A stretch of DNA of 64,000 nt from Bombyx mori (Eukaryota; Arthropoda; Insecta; Lepidoptera; Bombycidae). Of the stretch, positions 53,208 to 64,000 are shown piece after piece. The DNA lies in assembly GCF_030269925.1 (NCBI RefSeq), contig NC_085111.1, forward strand, positions 3,154,142 through 3,218,141. Reading direction: 5' to 3'. The translations under genes and the position numbers were made by a program. The notes under the pieces are model-generated. The model was not told the origin of the DNA and did no database searches. It worked only from the letters and a program-made list of their open reading frames with translations. Position 1 is the first letter of the stretch, and every line of letters starts with the position of its first letter.

Positions 53208-53518
53208 GCGATATTGGTTTTTTTTTTATTGAAGGATTACTGGTGGCCCGGAGGCCTTTCCAGTTTCACCAGGACAGGAGGGCGAGCAGACTCAGCCAGG
53301 AGGGGTGGGATTTGCCAACAACTGCCCGAGCGCCTCCGAAGGAGACCTAACAACTCAAGAGCAACTGCTTCGCGAATGAATCTACTACCGGATCGGAACC
53401 GCGACCCGCTGAGAAGATCCGGCGAGAAACTCAGCGAGCTGATGCATGGGTTAGGTTGCAAGTCGACCTCTTTGTCGAGTTCGACGAGTACGGTTACCGG
53501 GGTAAACGCGATATTGGT
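53208..53518 (-). mobile_element. BMC1-like LINE, short 5'-truncated copy 3 with target duplication
   Basis: The body at 53219-53502 (minus) holds poly(T), the 3'-UTR and the last codons of ORF2 (end of 'ggtaaccgtactcgtcgaac'). It is flanked by GCGATATTGGT at 53208-53218 and 53508-53518. Five extra bases ('taaac') lie between the truncated 5' end and the right duplication. Its poly(A) runs straight into the duplication, which defines the true 3' end of this LINE family. Confidence 0.9.
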
Positions 53519-53887
53519 GTGGTACTCAGAAACACACGTAATTTTTCGTGGCTCTTACTTCACACGCAATGTAACACAACTGAAATAAACTGACGAGGTC
53601 ATCGATCTCGAAGGAACGCCGGAGGTGCTACTGTGTTCGCCTTACATTGCTGGTTCACAAAATATCAAATTGGAGTGTCGCTGGCAAAATTGTTAGTTCC
53701 GTTTCGTATTAATTAGAAAAAAATTACGATTTCAACCATACGTCGTTTTAAATATTAAGCCACGGATGCATAAAAATTGCTAGTTTAATCTTGTTACACA
53801 AAGTCGAGTGGTAATGCACGTGTTAAGTGCTTATTTTACTAATGGCACCTTTCGATTTAAATCAAAAACTTTTTGTGTAGTACCTAC
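53519..53887. other. No gene seen
   Basis: Nothing recognisable. Confidence 0.4.
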
Positions 53888-54047
53888 TGATTGGTGATAG
53901 GACATAATTGTACCACAATTTTGCCTATTTCTTGCATTTCAGTTTGAAGATGGTGTAAAGTCATTGTGATGTCTATGGGCTCTAGTAACATTTCCAAACC
54001 AGGTGAATCGTGAGCTCCTTCGTCTGACTAAACAATAAATAAAAAAC
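53888..54047 (+). repeat. Bm1: Bm1 SINE, diverged
   Basis: 'gattggtgataggac' through 'gatgtctatgggctctagta' to 'ctaaacaataaataaaa' in order, with large internal losses. Confidence 0.65.
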
Positions 54048-54217
54048 AGTTGCGCTAATAGTTTTAATATTACTTGGGTTTTTATTTATTCGTTATTTAT
54101 ATGTACATTTATGTTTGTATGTTGGACATGTTTTACCTGCGTTTATTTGGTAGAGGTACGTAACCGTCAAGTCTATTTCTGGCGCGTTTCATGCTTCCGA
54201 TTTGAAGGGGACGGTTA

Positions 54218-54415
54218 AGTTATTAGCCGACTTCAAATAAAAAAGGAGGAGGTACTCGATTCCCATTATATTTTTGTGTAATTTGCAATTTAATTAAAAG
54301 TTCGCTCTTCTGAGATACGTTTGTCGTGAGCCTTAATACTTGGAAGTCTTTGAGCTCACTGGCGCCGGTAGCTCCCAAGGGTACTCTTGAAATGATATAC
54401 TGTATTCTCGTTTCA
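54218..54415 (+). repeat. Unclassified repeat (GGAGGAGGTACTCGATTC type)
   Basis: 'ccgacttcaaataaaaaagg' then 'aggaggtactcgattcc' is a motif that I have seen widely in insect DNA. It is followed by 'gagatacgtttgtcgtgagc', shared with 44840-44965. The transposon class is not known to me. Confidence 0.45.
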
Positions 54416-55132
54416 TCTTATAGCAATATAGAAGATAGATCATTTTAAATATTTATGTAAATTATTAGCACCAACTACAAAATTAGGAAAAATAAATATG
54501 AACTTTTCGTTACGGGATCCTGCGAAACGTATACAATACTAATACACTAATAATTCGTTGGTAAGCTCAGTCTTAATACTAAGAAAATATATACCAAAGA
54601 TTCATCGTCCCGTAATTAATTAATGTCGTATCAGAGTTGACGTTTGACAGTCGAAAAGCCCTTTCGCTCATAGCGCCGATTATTGCGGGGTCAATGAATC
54701 GTCAAAGCGAATTTCAGAAGAAAAATCCTACAATTTTTTCTGTTAACAATATCCCTTTGACTGGTGGCCGTGAACGATTCGCTGGTACTTACGGCGGCTC
54801 GGTGCGTTTAGGCATTGATATTTCTTTCAATTGACGTTTCTTGAATCCGATTTAAAATTCGGAAGGGTTCTGAAGTAGGGGCTTGGAAGAGACGGACTTC
54901 AGCATTATGACTTTCGAACGGTTCTTTTGATTTAAATAAATAAGTAAACTTCGACGAATGAAACAAAGAATGTACGTAGTAGTACTGAAGTATTTAAAAT
55001 ATTTTTGTGGAGTTGTGTGTTGAATCGTTTTACGCCAAACATGATTTCGGATGCATTAGTACCCTTTTATCGCTGTTATTAATTTGGACATCCACATACT
55101 TAACATATCCATATAAAAAAATGGAGGACAGA
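54416..55132. other. No gene seen
   Basis: The 65-codon frame at 54637-54834 has no recognisable domain. Confidence 0.4.
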
Positions 55133-55215
55133 CCTTTTTTTTTTATTGCTTTTTTAGACAGACGGTCTACATCATGGTGAGTGGTTATTCCGATCATGGA
55201 CGTCAGAAATTCTAG
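55133..55215 (-). repeat. Bm1: Probable Bm1 tail remnant
   Basis: 'ttttttttattgctttttta', 'atggtgagtggttattccga' and 'tcatggacgtc' follow the Bm1 minus-strand order but are heavily changed. Confidence 0.4.
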
Positions 55216-55277
55216 GGGCATATTCAAGTAGCTTTTGAAAAACTATGCCATAAATAAGGTTTTTTTGTGTAAAAAAA

Positions 55278-55508
55278 ATCTTAGATGAAAGGACGAGCTC
55301 ACAGCCCTCCTGGTGTTAAGTGGTTACCGGAGCCCATGGATATCTAAAACGTAAATGCGCCCACCTTGAGACATAAGTTCTAAGGTATCAGAATAGTTAC
55401 AACGGCTGCCCCAGCCTTCAAGCCGAAACGCATTACTGCTTCACGGTAGAAACAGGCAGGGTGGTGGTACCTACCCGCGCGGACGCACAAGAGGTCCTAC
55501 CACCAATA
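55278..55508 (-). repeat. Bm1: Bm1 SINE, 5'-truncated
   Basis: Minus-strand copy from 'cttagatgaaaggacgagct' through 'acggctgccccagccttcaa' to 'aagaggtcctaccaccaata'. Confidence 0.9.
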
Positions 55509-56525
55509 CAAAAGTAATTAATGATCAAACGGAAAAATCAATATAAAAATCTTCAACGCTTACATCTACTACAACCAAGTCGATTTCTATTAATTATAGT
55601 GAGGATTTTTGAAAACCTTAAATTTCACCAACTTCATCATTGGTAGTTTCCTTCTAAATTTTTGATCGCACGTTTAAAAATACTAGAGGTCCCGCAGTAG
55701 TCCAAATTCGACTATAATTAATTGGAATTGTAAGTTTGTACACTATTATGATTGTATTCTATACTTCTATAATCACAAATTTCGCCAAGGCTACACTATA
55801 AAAAAATATTAATAAAGACAAACAATATTTAATCTATTCTCAATTTGACCACAGACGTCAAGAACAACAGTTTGACAATAAATATTATGCATGCGTGTGT
55901 GCGTCAAATACATGGTATGTAGTGTGTGTAATGTTTTCTTTAATGATTTAATGTATCTTTTATGCATTCTTTTAAAAAAATATTAGCATTGTGCACTTCT
56001 TCACTATATTCTCTATAAGTGTGGAAAATTCATCTCATACTCCTCCGTCCACGCAATTTTCGTAAAAAGGGATACAAAGTTTTTGCTTCACGTATTAATA
56101 TGTAGATTATTACTAGGACTATGACTATTACAAATTATTTCGATATAATTTTGATTACATTAATCCGTCAGGTATATCTAAATCACATGGTTACTACTAA
56201 AATGCCAATCATATTCCTTCGCAGGGTTCACACAATGCTCCGCGGTGCCGTCAGGGTCCCGCAATATAAACCAAGTCTTCGCTTGTTTACGAAACTCTAA
56301 TCGAGTTTGCAAGTTTTTGAATGGCTCCAAATGAGACGCGTTCGAAGTTCGTCCATGACTTACATCATTGTACACGACGTAAACCCATTTAGGCGGTTTC
56401 GTCTCGTACCAGACTCACTTCACTGGATTGTGAATTTCAACACCGATTTGTGTTTGACAAAAAAGTGTTATTGACATTAATGAAAAACAGGGTTCTGATG
56501 AATTTAGAGCTGAGTAAGATTTAGA
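55509..56525. other. Candidate exon-like frame, otherwise nothing
   Basis: On the minus strand a frame of about 78 codons ends at 56178. It starts after a stop near 56424 and includes VWYETKPPKWVYVVYND, followed at once by a perfect donor (GTAAGT, near 56352). I do not recognise it. A stretch near 55885-55930 ('catgcgtgtgtgcgtcaaat') looks repeat-like. Confidence 0.2.
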
Positions 56526-56663
56526 TCGTTTTTAATACGCTTTTATTAGCTTCAGACGTATGAATGTTAGTATGTAACGGAATCTTTGAACATGATTTTG
56601 ACCCCGTTCAAAACGTCGGATTAACTCGAAATTTGGTATACTTATTGAGGACCGACGACAATT
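56526..56663 (-). repeat. Unclassified retroposon-like 3' end
   Basis: Reverse complement of 34299-34438: 'taatacgcttttattagctt', 'cgtatgaatgttagtatgta', 'cgtcggattaactcgaaatt'. Confidence 0.5.
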
Positions 56664-56685
56664 CAATTGTGCTATAATATTTGTA

Positions 56686-56827
56686 CCGTTGTGCTATAAG
56701 CCTCAGACTTAGAATTCATTTCTCAGGGTGGGTTGCGGCATTTGGGTTGGTGTCGATGAGCTCCGATTACCAAATGACACCATATAGGCCGTAAGCTCAT
56801 CCACCCATCTACCCATCTACGCAATAA
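56686..56827 (+). repeat. Bm1: Bm1 SINE, diverged 3' part
   Basis: 'cttagaattcatttctcagg', 'gtgggttgcggcattt' and 'gctcatccacccatctac' in order, with the four bases 'catctacc' repeated before the tail. Confidence 0.6.
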
Positions 56828-57151
56828 CACAGGAAAGTTTCTGTCTACGATGAGTGAATACATTTGTTCCAACAACTAATATTTATTTGCTGGTAAAAAA
56901 GTGATTTATAAACTATGTTACAACATGAATTTTAATTTCGAAGGTGCAGATTAAATGTTTCCGGGTGACGTTTGAAGACAACCGATGCGAGTCAGATGGA
57001 AATATCCTTAAGCTGCCCAAACGAATCAACTCCGTCAACACCCTGAATCTGATCAGTACAAGATGTGTAGTTTTCTTTTTATAATTATCAACTACTGGCA
57101 TAAAAATATGTGCAATACATCCTAAAATATGAATAAGGGGAGTAATATTTT
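56828..57151. other. No gene seen
   Basis: Nothing recognisable. Confidence 0.4.
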
Positions 57152-57398
57152 TATTGGTGGTAGGACCTCTTGAGAGTCCGCGCGGGTAGGTACCACAACC
57201 CTGCCTATTTCTGCCGAGAAGCAGTAATGCGTTTCGGTTGGAAGGATGGGGCTGCCATTGAACTATACTTCAGACCTTAGAACTTATATCTCAAGGTGGG
57301 TGGCGCATTTACGTTGTAGATGTCTATGGGCTCCAGTAACCACTTAACACCAGGTGAGCTGTGAGCTCGTCCACCCATCTAAGCAATAAAAAAAAAAC
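57152..57398 (+). repeat. Bm1: Bm1 SINE, 5'-truncated
   Basis: 'tattggtggtaggacctctt' to 'ctaagcaataaaaaaaaaa'; a well-preserved truncated copy. Confidence 0.9.
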
Positions 57399-58891
57399 TT
57401 TGTTTCTTCAGAGGTACAGATAATCCTGAGGGATTAGCTGCTACAGAGTAGGTTCTCTGCTCCCCCTTCGATGTCACCAATGTCTTGGAGAACGACAGTC
57501 AATACGTGACTTGAATATTCAATCGATAAGCTCTCGGCATTATTTATTTTCACCGAAGACACCATTTGTAACAGAATTAGCACTAACAGGTTCTAGGTTT
57601 ATACACATAAAGCATAAACTTTGACTACCTATGATTACTACTGTATAATACTATTTTTATAATAATTACATCTATATATTGGCGCAACTCTGCTGTTTAG
57701 TTAACTAAGATAGTTAGATTTAACTGTTTCCTCCATGTTAATATTATTGGATAGCTGTTATAAGTCCAACGCATGTCAACAATTGTTTAAGACGGTATTC
57801 AGAAAATTAATGAACAAACTACCCCACTGTTCTACTGTAAATACGAGTGGCTATTGTCGCGCCACACATTCCGACTTGAGCAGCCGAAGGCCTGGATCAC
57901 CTCCCTGTTCTTGTACAGCAGAAATTCAATAAAAGGAATTGTTTGAAAAAGGAATTTCTAATTACTGTCACTAAGGAAGGAAATCATAATAATGAAGAGG
58001 CAGCAACGCTGACGTCACCATTTTAAAAACGACATAGACCCAGTTCCTCCGTCATATCGTCTTTTCGCATTAAAAGTGTACAATTTTCAAAAATATTCGA
58101 AATTGAATTAATATGCGGAATCATTTGGTATCACCAGTATTTTTCTCATAAATACTGTCAAAAGAGCGTAGTTTAGTTTTTTTGTTAGTTTACCTGTTTT
58201 GACTACTATTATGTTAGTAACTTACTATTATGTTAATAAAATACATAAATTTACCTTACTTTAAAAGACAGATAATGTAACCGGTAAAAAATAAAAAATA
58301 AATGTTGCAAAAATGATCAATATTAAAAATATCACATGTTAAACCTTTAAAACACTCTCCTGTAAAGTTAGTAAGTTTTGAGATTATTCAGTTTAATACG
58401 AGAAGACTAGAATTAGTTACTTTGAAAAAGGAAAGAATCTGTGTCCGAAAATTACCAAGAATAACAGTCGAAAATCTAACGTTAAAGCAATTGTTGTCGT
58501 ATTAACCGTATTTGAAAACGTAGCCGGCAACCGAGCAGAAACAATGTGAATACTTACCCTAATGGCACTTAGCGACAACTCGCCCTCAAAGCACCCGGGT
58601 TGCCTCGGCAGCGAAAATATAAATTCCTTTAATTTCAGTATTCGCCGGGGAGGAATCATTTTCATATTCCGTCCGTTCGTACAGATTGTTACTCTGGCTC
58701 TGTTTAGTTAGCGCTCTCTAATTATTGCCACTGTAACGTCAGGGCTCTTTGTTGAATAAAAAGCCATCAAATGAAATGGACCAGCTTCGCTTAAGCAGAG
58801 AGAAGGTCAGGAACATAAAATTTAATGTTGATTCAATGAATTAGGAACAGCCACATTACATTTTTGCTAAGTATCGATTTTAGATTGGGTG
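57399..58891. other. No gene seen
   Basis: AT-rich. Short frames at 57735-57932 and 58417-58665 have no domains. Confidence 0.4.
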
Positions 58892-59102
58892 ATTTTTTTT
58901 TTCTCCTTCCTATGCTGATATCCTTGAGAGGCTATTTCAGCTTCGCCCTAACGTGTAGATGAGCTCGCAGGGCTCAAGCCGGAGTGTTGCTAATACTGGC
59001 CCTAGCAAGAGCAGTGCTTCGCAGAATCTACCACTGGATGGGAAGCGCGACCCACTGAGAAGATCCGGCGAGAAACTCAGTGGGCTGTGTCTGTGGGTAG
59101 GT
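58892..59102 (-). mobile_element. Jockey-clade LINE 3' end, truncated
   Basis: T run at left, then 'tccttgagaggctatttcag', 'ccctagcaagagcagtgctt' and 'gagaagatccggcgagaaac', as in the fragment at 1450-1880. GGTGAT at 58888-58893 and 59100-59105 may be a short target duplication. Confidence 0.65.
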
Positions 59103-59105
59103 GAT

Positions 59106-61494
59106 CCAGATGAAAAGTCGATCAACTCCGAAATGAATAATCGATTAACATTTTGTTTTTCCATACAGAATCGTTATTCATAACAAAAACAATCTGAATG
59201 ACATGGGATATATTGATGAAACATGTCGGGGCGGTAGCCGTACTCTCTTTAGCCGCAACGTTTATTGATGTTTCTACAAAGCAAACAAAATCAAAAGCAT
59301 TCCCTGAAGCGATCCCGAACCCATCCAACTTCTGAACGAAAAAAAAGCACAGCATAAAAACAACTTTTAATTAAATCCATCGCGAAAACAAACGTATCTG
59401 TGGCAAGGATCCGTTTGTTTGATAATTAGATTTGCCTTGCGGTCAGCGGGTTCCAGTGTTAACAGTTAAACGGCTTTCGATTCAGTTGAATTTGCCAAAG
59501 AACTGAATTCTTAATCATTAAAGATTTTTCAAGACCCAAAACGGCTTAGGATCGAACATGACATCGATAAATCAGGCTTTTCAAAATAAAAATTTAAATT
59601 CCTATAAGTTCAGATTTGATTAAAACCGAATTTCAAGGTTTTGCATGGCTGAAAATTCTATCCTCGATTTTAAAATTTTTAAATAAAATTTAGATTAAAT
59701 ACTTTGATATTAAAATTCTAAAAACGAAAACAATACCATTAGCTATACTAATAAAACCATAATAATTCAAAACAAGTTCGACCTTTAAGATCGAAATCTA
59801 AAATACCAAGGTTCTCGATACCGAAAAACTAATAAACAACAAAGTTTTGGCCGTTACAGTCGAATGTGACAAAAAAAGGTTCAAACCCCATGACGCACTA
59901 AAGCAAGTAGTAGCAAAAAGGTTTCACGTTGAAGGGACGGCCACTAAAAGCAATAGTTGCAAGCAGATTATACAAGAACTTTGTAGGCGCATGTACGAAA
60001 TTGGCTTAACAAACTGCGAGGGCCGCGATTGTTCTTTGAAGTAGAAAAGGTATGGATTTCGACCCGGCTTTCGGCGTTTTAGGGCACGGCTTTGTAAGAA
60101 TCTCGAATAAAGACGTTTACTTTGAAAGGACACATTGCCTCTATTTCTTGCTGTAATATATTTAATGGCTAATAAAAAAAAAACTGCGTCAATCAAATTC
60201 AATTTTATGTTTGAAAGTATTATACAGACACATTTTAATAAGTTACTTGAGATGGAGAAAATCTCAGTATATTTATTATTCTGTATGTACTTTTTCTCTA
60301 ATGACGTATAGGATATGTTGAAAATCTGTATTTCAAAACATCATTCAAGACCTTCGGAAAAGCAATGGAGAATTACGCGAAAATCAATTTCAACGTATAC
60401 TCCTTTTGAATAAAAACGCCTTATTGGTTTCGGCTTTAAGTCTCAACTTTGTAAAGTACATGCACATTTTATAATAAAGAAGTAGAATGAGACCATTACG
60501 GAGGCTGTGTCTGATCCCCTCCGCGCAACGTTACCAGGCCTCAGCTGAACCAATTTCAATAATGGATCCGCGCCGTCTCCTATCGGATTTCCTTGATTAA
60601 GAACACGTCTCTTTAACTTAATAACGTTTTGAGGAATGTATTTTAAATTGATTGCTTACGATATTAAAATTGTACCTAATCCTCTTGGCATTAAAGACGA
60701 TTTTGGAAAATGAAGGATTCTTCTTTCCGTTTCTTTTTTTTCTCTTTTACGGGAAATAATTCGAAACCCCGAGAGAATTTTTCAATTTAAGAGAGGGTTA
60801 ACGTCTATTTAATATATTCTTTAGTAAAAAGGTTTATTTGCTTTATTTAAAAATAATACAATAACAAGCATTTTTATATTGAAAATATTTAAATAATTCT
60901 GTTTAAATCGATGTACACAGTCTTAAGATAACGGGGTGTTATAAATAGGAATTCTGAAAGGAAAAAGGAAACAAAGGAACTAAGTGCCGAAGCAAAGATA
61001 AGTCCAGATAACCGTGTTTCCGATTTCAAAGAGCACAATCTCTTAGGAGCAATGGGAATCTAACGATTGCGAATAATGATTCCTTAAATGCGTTTACAGA
61101 GGCTGTTTTACTGCATCGGCGTAGAGGGAAATTAAAATTTAAATGCAAGCCGGTTCGACGCTTGATATTCCTTTTTTTTGAGAGACTTTGAATTCATTAA
61201 GTTAGTTATTTAATCGTTAAACGGTGTAAATTTGGACACATAAAAGAAAAGGTACTTACTGGAATAAGCAAACACATACATACCAACTATATTTTATGTT
61301 ATGCCAAAGACTGAGCAGTGTGATTACATACCTGTAACAAGAATGTTTTAATTAATTTTTTTATGAAAAAAAGCGCTTACATGGACTGTGCTTCTGACTA
61401 TAATAGGTTTATATATACAAATGTAACTCATAGTTGAAGACTTTTGTAAGTACCATGTTTTCGACGTGTGTGAACTAAGTATTATATACGTAGG
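59106..61494. other. No gene seen
   Basis: 2.4 kb without recognisable coding or repeat features; small frames at 59847-60044 and 59924-60202 overlap on opposite strands and lack domains. Confidence 0.4.
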
Positions 61495-61737
61495 TTTTTT
61501 TTAATTGCTTAAATGGGTGGACGATCTCACAGCCCACCTGGTAAAGTGGTTACTGGAGCCCATAGACATCCACAACGTAAATGTACCACCCACCTTGAGA
61601 TATAAGTTCTAAGGTCTCAAGTATAGTTACAACGGCTGCCCCACCCTTCAAACCGAAACGCATTACTGCTTCACGGCAGAAATAGGCAGGGTGGTGGTAC
61701 CTACCCGCGCGGACTCACAAGAGGTCCTACCACCAGT
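61495..61737 (-). repeat. Bm1: Bm1 SINE, 5'-truncated
   Basis: Minus-strand copy from 'ttttttttaattgcttaaat' to 'gaggtcctaccaccagtg'. It is well preserved, with a 4-base loss in 'ggtgttaagtgg'. Confidence 0.92.
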
Positions 61738-62310
61738 GTGTGACGTATGTGGATTATGTTATTATAATACAGATCGCATTCCCAGCTGACTTCAAAATTA
61801 AATTCATTGCAGGAATTATAACCGTTAAACAATATAATTGAGACTTCTCTGTCATGTTTCAAGTCGAATGGGTTTTATTTTACGTTGGATGGGCAGACGA
61901 GTTGATGTGTAAACCACCACAGTTGGAGCTCAGGAACAGCATACAGAAAATATTGCCGTCAACTTTTAGCGTAAAGTCAAAATATGATTATTATAATAGT
62001 TATTCTACCTCACAGAACCGAATACGCGAATCATGCGCGGCAAAAACAGGTAAGGAATCTGTGACCACCCATGTTGACTTAAAAGTAAAACTTGGTGGTA
62101 GGGTTATGAAGCCTGAGCAAACACTGCTGACTCAAAATCAAAATGTATGTATTAAAATAGACCATTATAGGAGCTTCTAAAACTTTTTTAATGTGAGTCG
62201 TCTATGAATTCAGGGCTGATTAAATTTTTAGTGTAGGATCTTTCGCTATAAATATCCCGCAGTTGTTAAAGAAATTATTATAAATTATAACTTTTATAAT
62301 TTATACTTTA
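61738..62310. other. No gene seen
   Basis: A 108-codon frame at 61854-62180 (MFQVEWVLFYVGWADELMC...) has no domain that I recognise and no clear gene signals. Confidence 0.35.
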
Positions 62311-62555
62311 TCTATATATATAAAAATGAATTGCTGTTCGTTAGTCTCGCTAAAACTCGAGAACAGCTGGGCCGATTTGGCTAATTTTGGTCTTGAATTA
62401 TTCGTGGAAGTTCAGGGAAGGTTTAAAAGGTAAGAAAATATAAAAAAGCTGGGAATTATATAAAAACAAACAATTTTGTTTTTCCTTTGATGTGTCCCCT
62501 TGGTGTGTCTTTTATTTATCGATTGAGGCACTACGAAGTCTGCCGGGTCAGCTAG
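62311..62555 (+). mobile_element. Short Helitron-like element (family B)
   Basis: TCTATATATATA start after an A; 'ttgctgttcgttagtctcgc'; ends 'ccgggtcagCTAG' followed by T. 245 bp, most similar to the copy at 46633. Confidence 0.78.
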
Positions 62556-63099
62556 TTAGTAATAAATTATAATAATTTCTTACTGTCTAACTTTGTTGTT
62601 TAAATTTTATCTGCACAGAGAACACATTAAACAGAGTGTGAACTTCGGTATTGGCATTTCACATTCAGATCACGTCGAGCCAAGCATATACCTTCATCAA
62701 TGCAGAAGCAATTAGGATTCGAACGTGGCCGTCTATAAATTGGATTCTATTTGGTAAGTTATCTTAGATCATTGTATTAGTTACGTACACAGAATACGGA
62801 ATGCGTTCAAATATCGAAATTAATACTAAATTAAAAGCAAACTGAAAGGTTTCTTACGGTATTTCTTTCATTTGTATTTTTTTTATATTTAACAAAATTT
62901 TGAACAGTTCTAATCCGGACAAATTAGTCATAATATTTTGTTAGACTTGGTATTTTTAATGCACTTATAGACGGGAAACAACTCATATGATGGTGGGTGT
63001 TTCCTCGTGTATCTCAGTCAGGATTTGTTCAGTTGATAGAATTAGTTGAGTTGTGTCAAACAGAACTTAATTGCCTGAACTTAATATATTTTGTACTTA
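62556..63099. other. No gene seen
   Basis: Nothing recognisable. Confidence 0.4.
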
Positions 63100-63415
63100 C
63101 TAGCTTTTGCCCGCGACTCCGTCCGCGTGGAATAGTTACTTTGGCATAACGCTAAATTTCACCCCCCACTTCATTTACGTAAAAAGTGAAAATATTTTTG
63201 AATTTTAAGGAGCTATTTTAACCCCTATTTTCAAACACTATTTATTGGTGCTCCACTTGTATTTGTCTTACCGTTATGATATATGTATAGCCTATAGCCT
63301 TCCTCAATAAATGGTCTATCTAACACTGAATTTTTTATATAAATTGGACCAGTAGCTCCTGAGATTAGCGCGTTCAAACAAACAAAATCTTCAGCTTTAT
63401 AATATTAAGTATAGA
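63100..63415 (-). mobile_element. Short Helitron-like element (family A)
   Basis: Minus orientation: CTAG (63100-63103) with 'cttttgcccgcgactccgtc', then 'ggaccagtagctcctgagat', ending 'ttataatattaagtataga'. 316 bp and non-coding. A plus-strand relative starts at 63852. Confidence 0.75.
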
Positions 63416-63785
63416 TTTTAAAAAGAGGCTTACTTATTGTTAGTGTTTTGTGGTTATTTATTGTTTTAACTTAGGCCGTTCTAGCTGGAGCGTAGGAACC
63501 AGACAACTCTCGTATATTCATTAAACCCAAACTCTAAGCCTAAACTAACTAGGTACACTATAATGGCCTTAGTTTTAAAACGTATAAATAAGACCAAAAC
63601 ATGACTTTACATGCTTAATAACACAAAATAGTGTGTTTCAGTCGTGAAACAAGAACTTTTCACTATATGTATTCGTATTTGGGTCAGTATTTTGTGCCTG
63701 TGTAGATTATGTACGGTTGCGTGTTTACGTGTGTTCATATGAGGTGAGCTTCATAATATTCCCATAGGAAACAACGCTGACACTT
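63416..63785. other. No gene seen
   Basis: Nothing recognisable. Confidence 0.4.
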
Positions 63786-63824
63786 TTCCTTGACCACGAG
63801 AGCGAAGCTGCGGGTAACTGCTAG
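63786..63824 (+). mobile_element. Helitron-like 3' end only
   Basis: 'ttgaccacgagagcgaagct' then 'gcgggtaactgCTAG' resembles Helitron 3' ends in this window and the right end at about 3050-3085. No matching 5' end was found. Confidence 0.35.
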
Positions 63825-63851
63825 CAAATTATAATTTCACTAAAATAGTTA

Positions 63852-64000
63852 TCTATACTAATATTATAAAGCCGAAGAGTTTGTTTGTTTGAACGCGCTA
63901 ATCTCAGGAACTACTGATCCGATTAGAAAAATTCTTTCAGTGTTAGATAGTTCATTTATCGAATAACATCACGCTAAGACCAATGTGAGCGGAGCACCAA
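63852..64000 (+). mobile_element. Short Helitron-like element (family A), cut by window end
   Basis: TCTATACTAATATTATAAAG start, then 'tttgtttgtttgaacgcgct' and 'aatctcaggaactactgatc'. It is in inverted orientation to the copy at 63100-63415. The 3' end lies beyond the window. Confidence 0.7.

Noticed and set aside
1..64000. CRISPR array, operon, or bacterial/phage system
   Set aside because: The repeats are dispersed SINEs, LINEs and Helitrons of insect type; there are no spacer arrays or prokaryotic gene organisation.

Overview
The window reads as non-coding, transposon-dense DNA from a lepidopteran, almost certainly the silkworm Bombyx mori or a close relative. The main clue is a SINE that recurs about 26 times and matches Bm1: a tRNA-like head with A and B boxes, a conserved middle, and an A-rich end after a conserved 'ctaagcaataaaa' tail. 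Other clues are jockey-clade LINEs of BMC1/L1Bm type, a long R1-clade LINE, short Helitrons starting TC and ending CTAG, and a DD37D mariner. I found no host gene that I can support with confidence and no rRNA, tRNA or CRISPR locus. Three weak host-exon candidates are listed as findings.

Layout. 1-10,300: AT-rich DNA with old LINE 3' ends, Bm1 copies, a 210-bp inverted-repeat MITE (4946-5155) and the first copy of an unclassified GC-rich repeat (9471-9852). 10,335-11,714: a 5'-truncated BMC1-like LINE. 14,060-19,230: a near-complete BMC1-like LINE with an Inr+DPE promoter at its exact 5' end, a zinc-knuckle ORF1 and an endonuclease/reverse-transcriptase ORF2. 22,042-28,458 (minus strand): a complete-length R1-clade LINE with a 92-bp poly(T) (poly(A) on its own strand), a 15-bp target-site duplication and ATGA-overlapping ORFs; its ORF2 has a frameshift near the C-terminus. 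28,500-42,400: Bm1 copies, Helitrons, a CA microsatellite, a second inverted-repeat MITE copy and a solo LTR with a 4-bp duplication. 42,450-44,265: a three-level nest in which a Bm1 SINE was split by a Helitron that was itself split by a mariner. 44,300-64,000: more Bm1 copies, Helitrons, a 236-bp MITE with perfect 22-bp termini, the second GC-rich repeat copy (51,872-52,369), a truncated BMC1 copy with an 11-bp duplication, and long stretches in which I see nothing.

How the parts relate. Only the two long LINEs still look able to code for their own movement proteins, and the R1-clade one is damaged. The mariner transposase has all three catalytic aspartates but has lost its C-terminal tail. 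Bm1, the short Helitrons and the MITEs are non-autonomous and would depend on LINE, Helitron and DNA-transposon enzymes from elsewhere. The points most worth checking are the unclassified repeat with an exact 80-bp tandem duplication and a 14-bp hairpin, the 171-bp identical flank behind two diverged LINE copies, the triple nest, and the exactly spaced Inr/DPE promoter.
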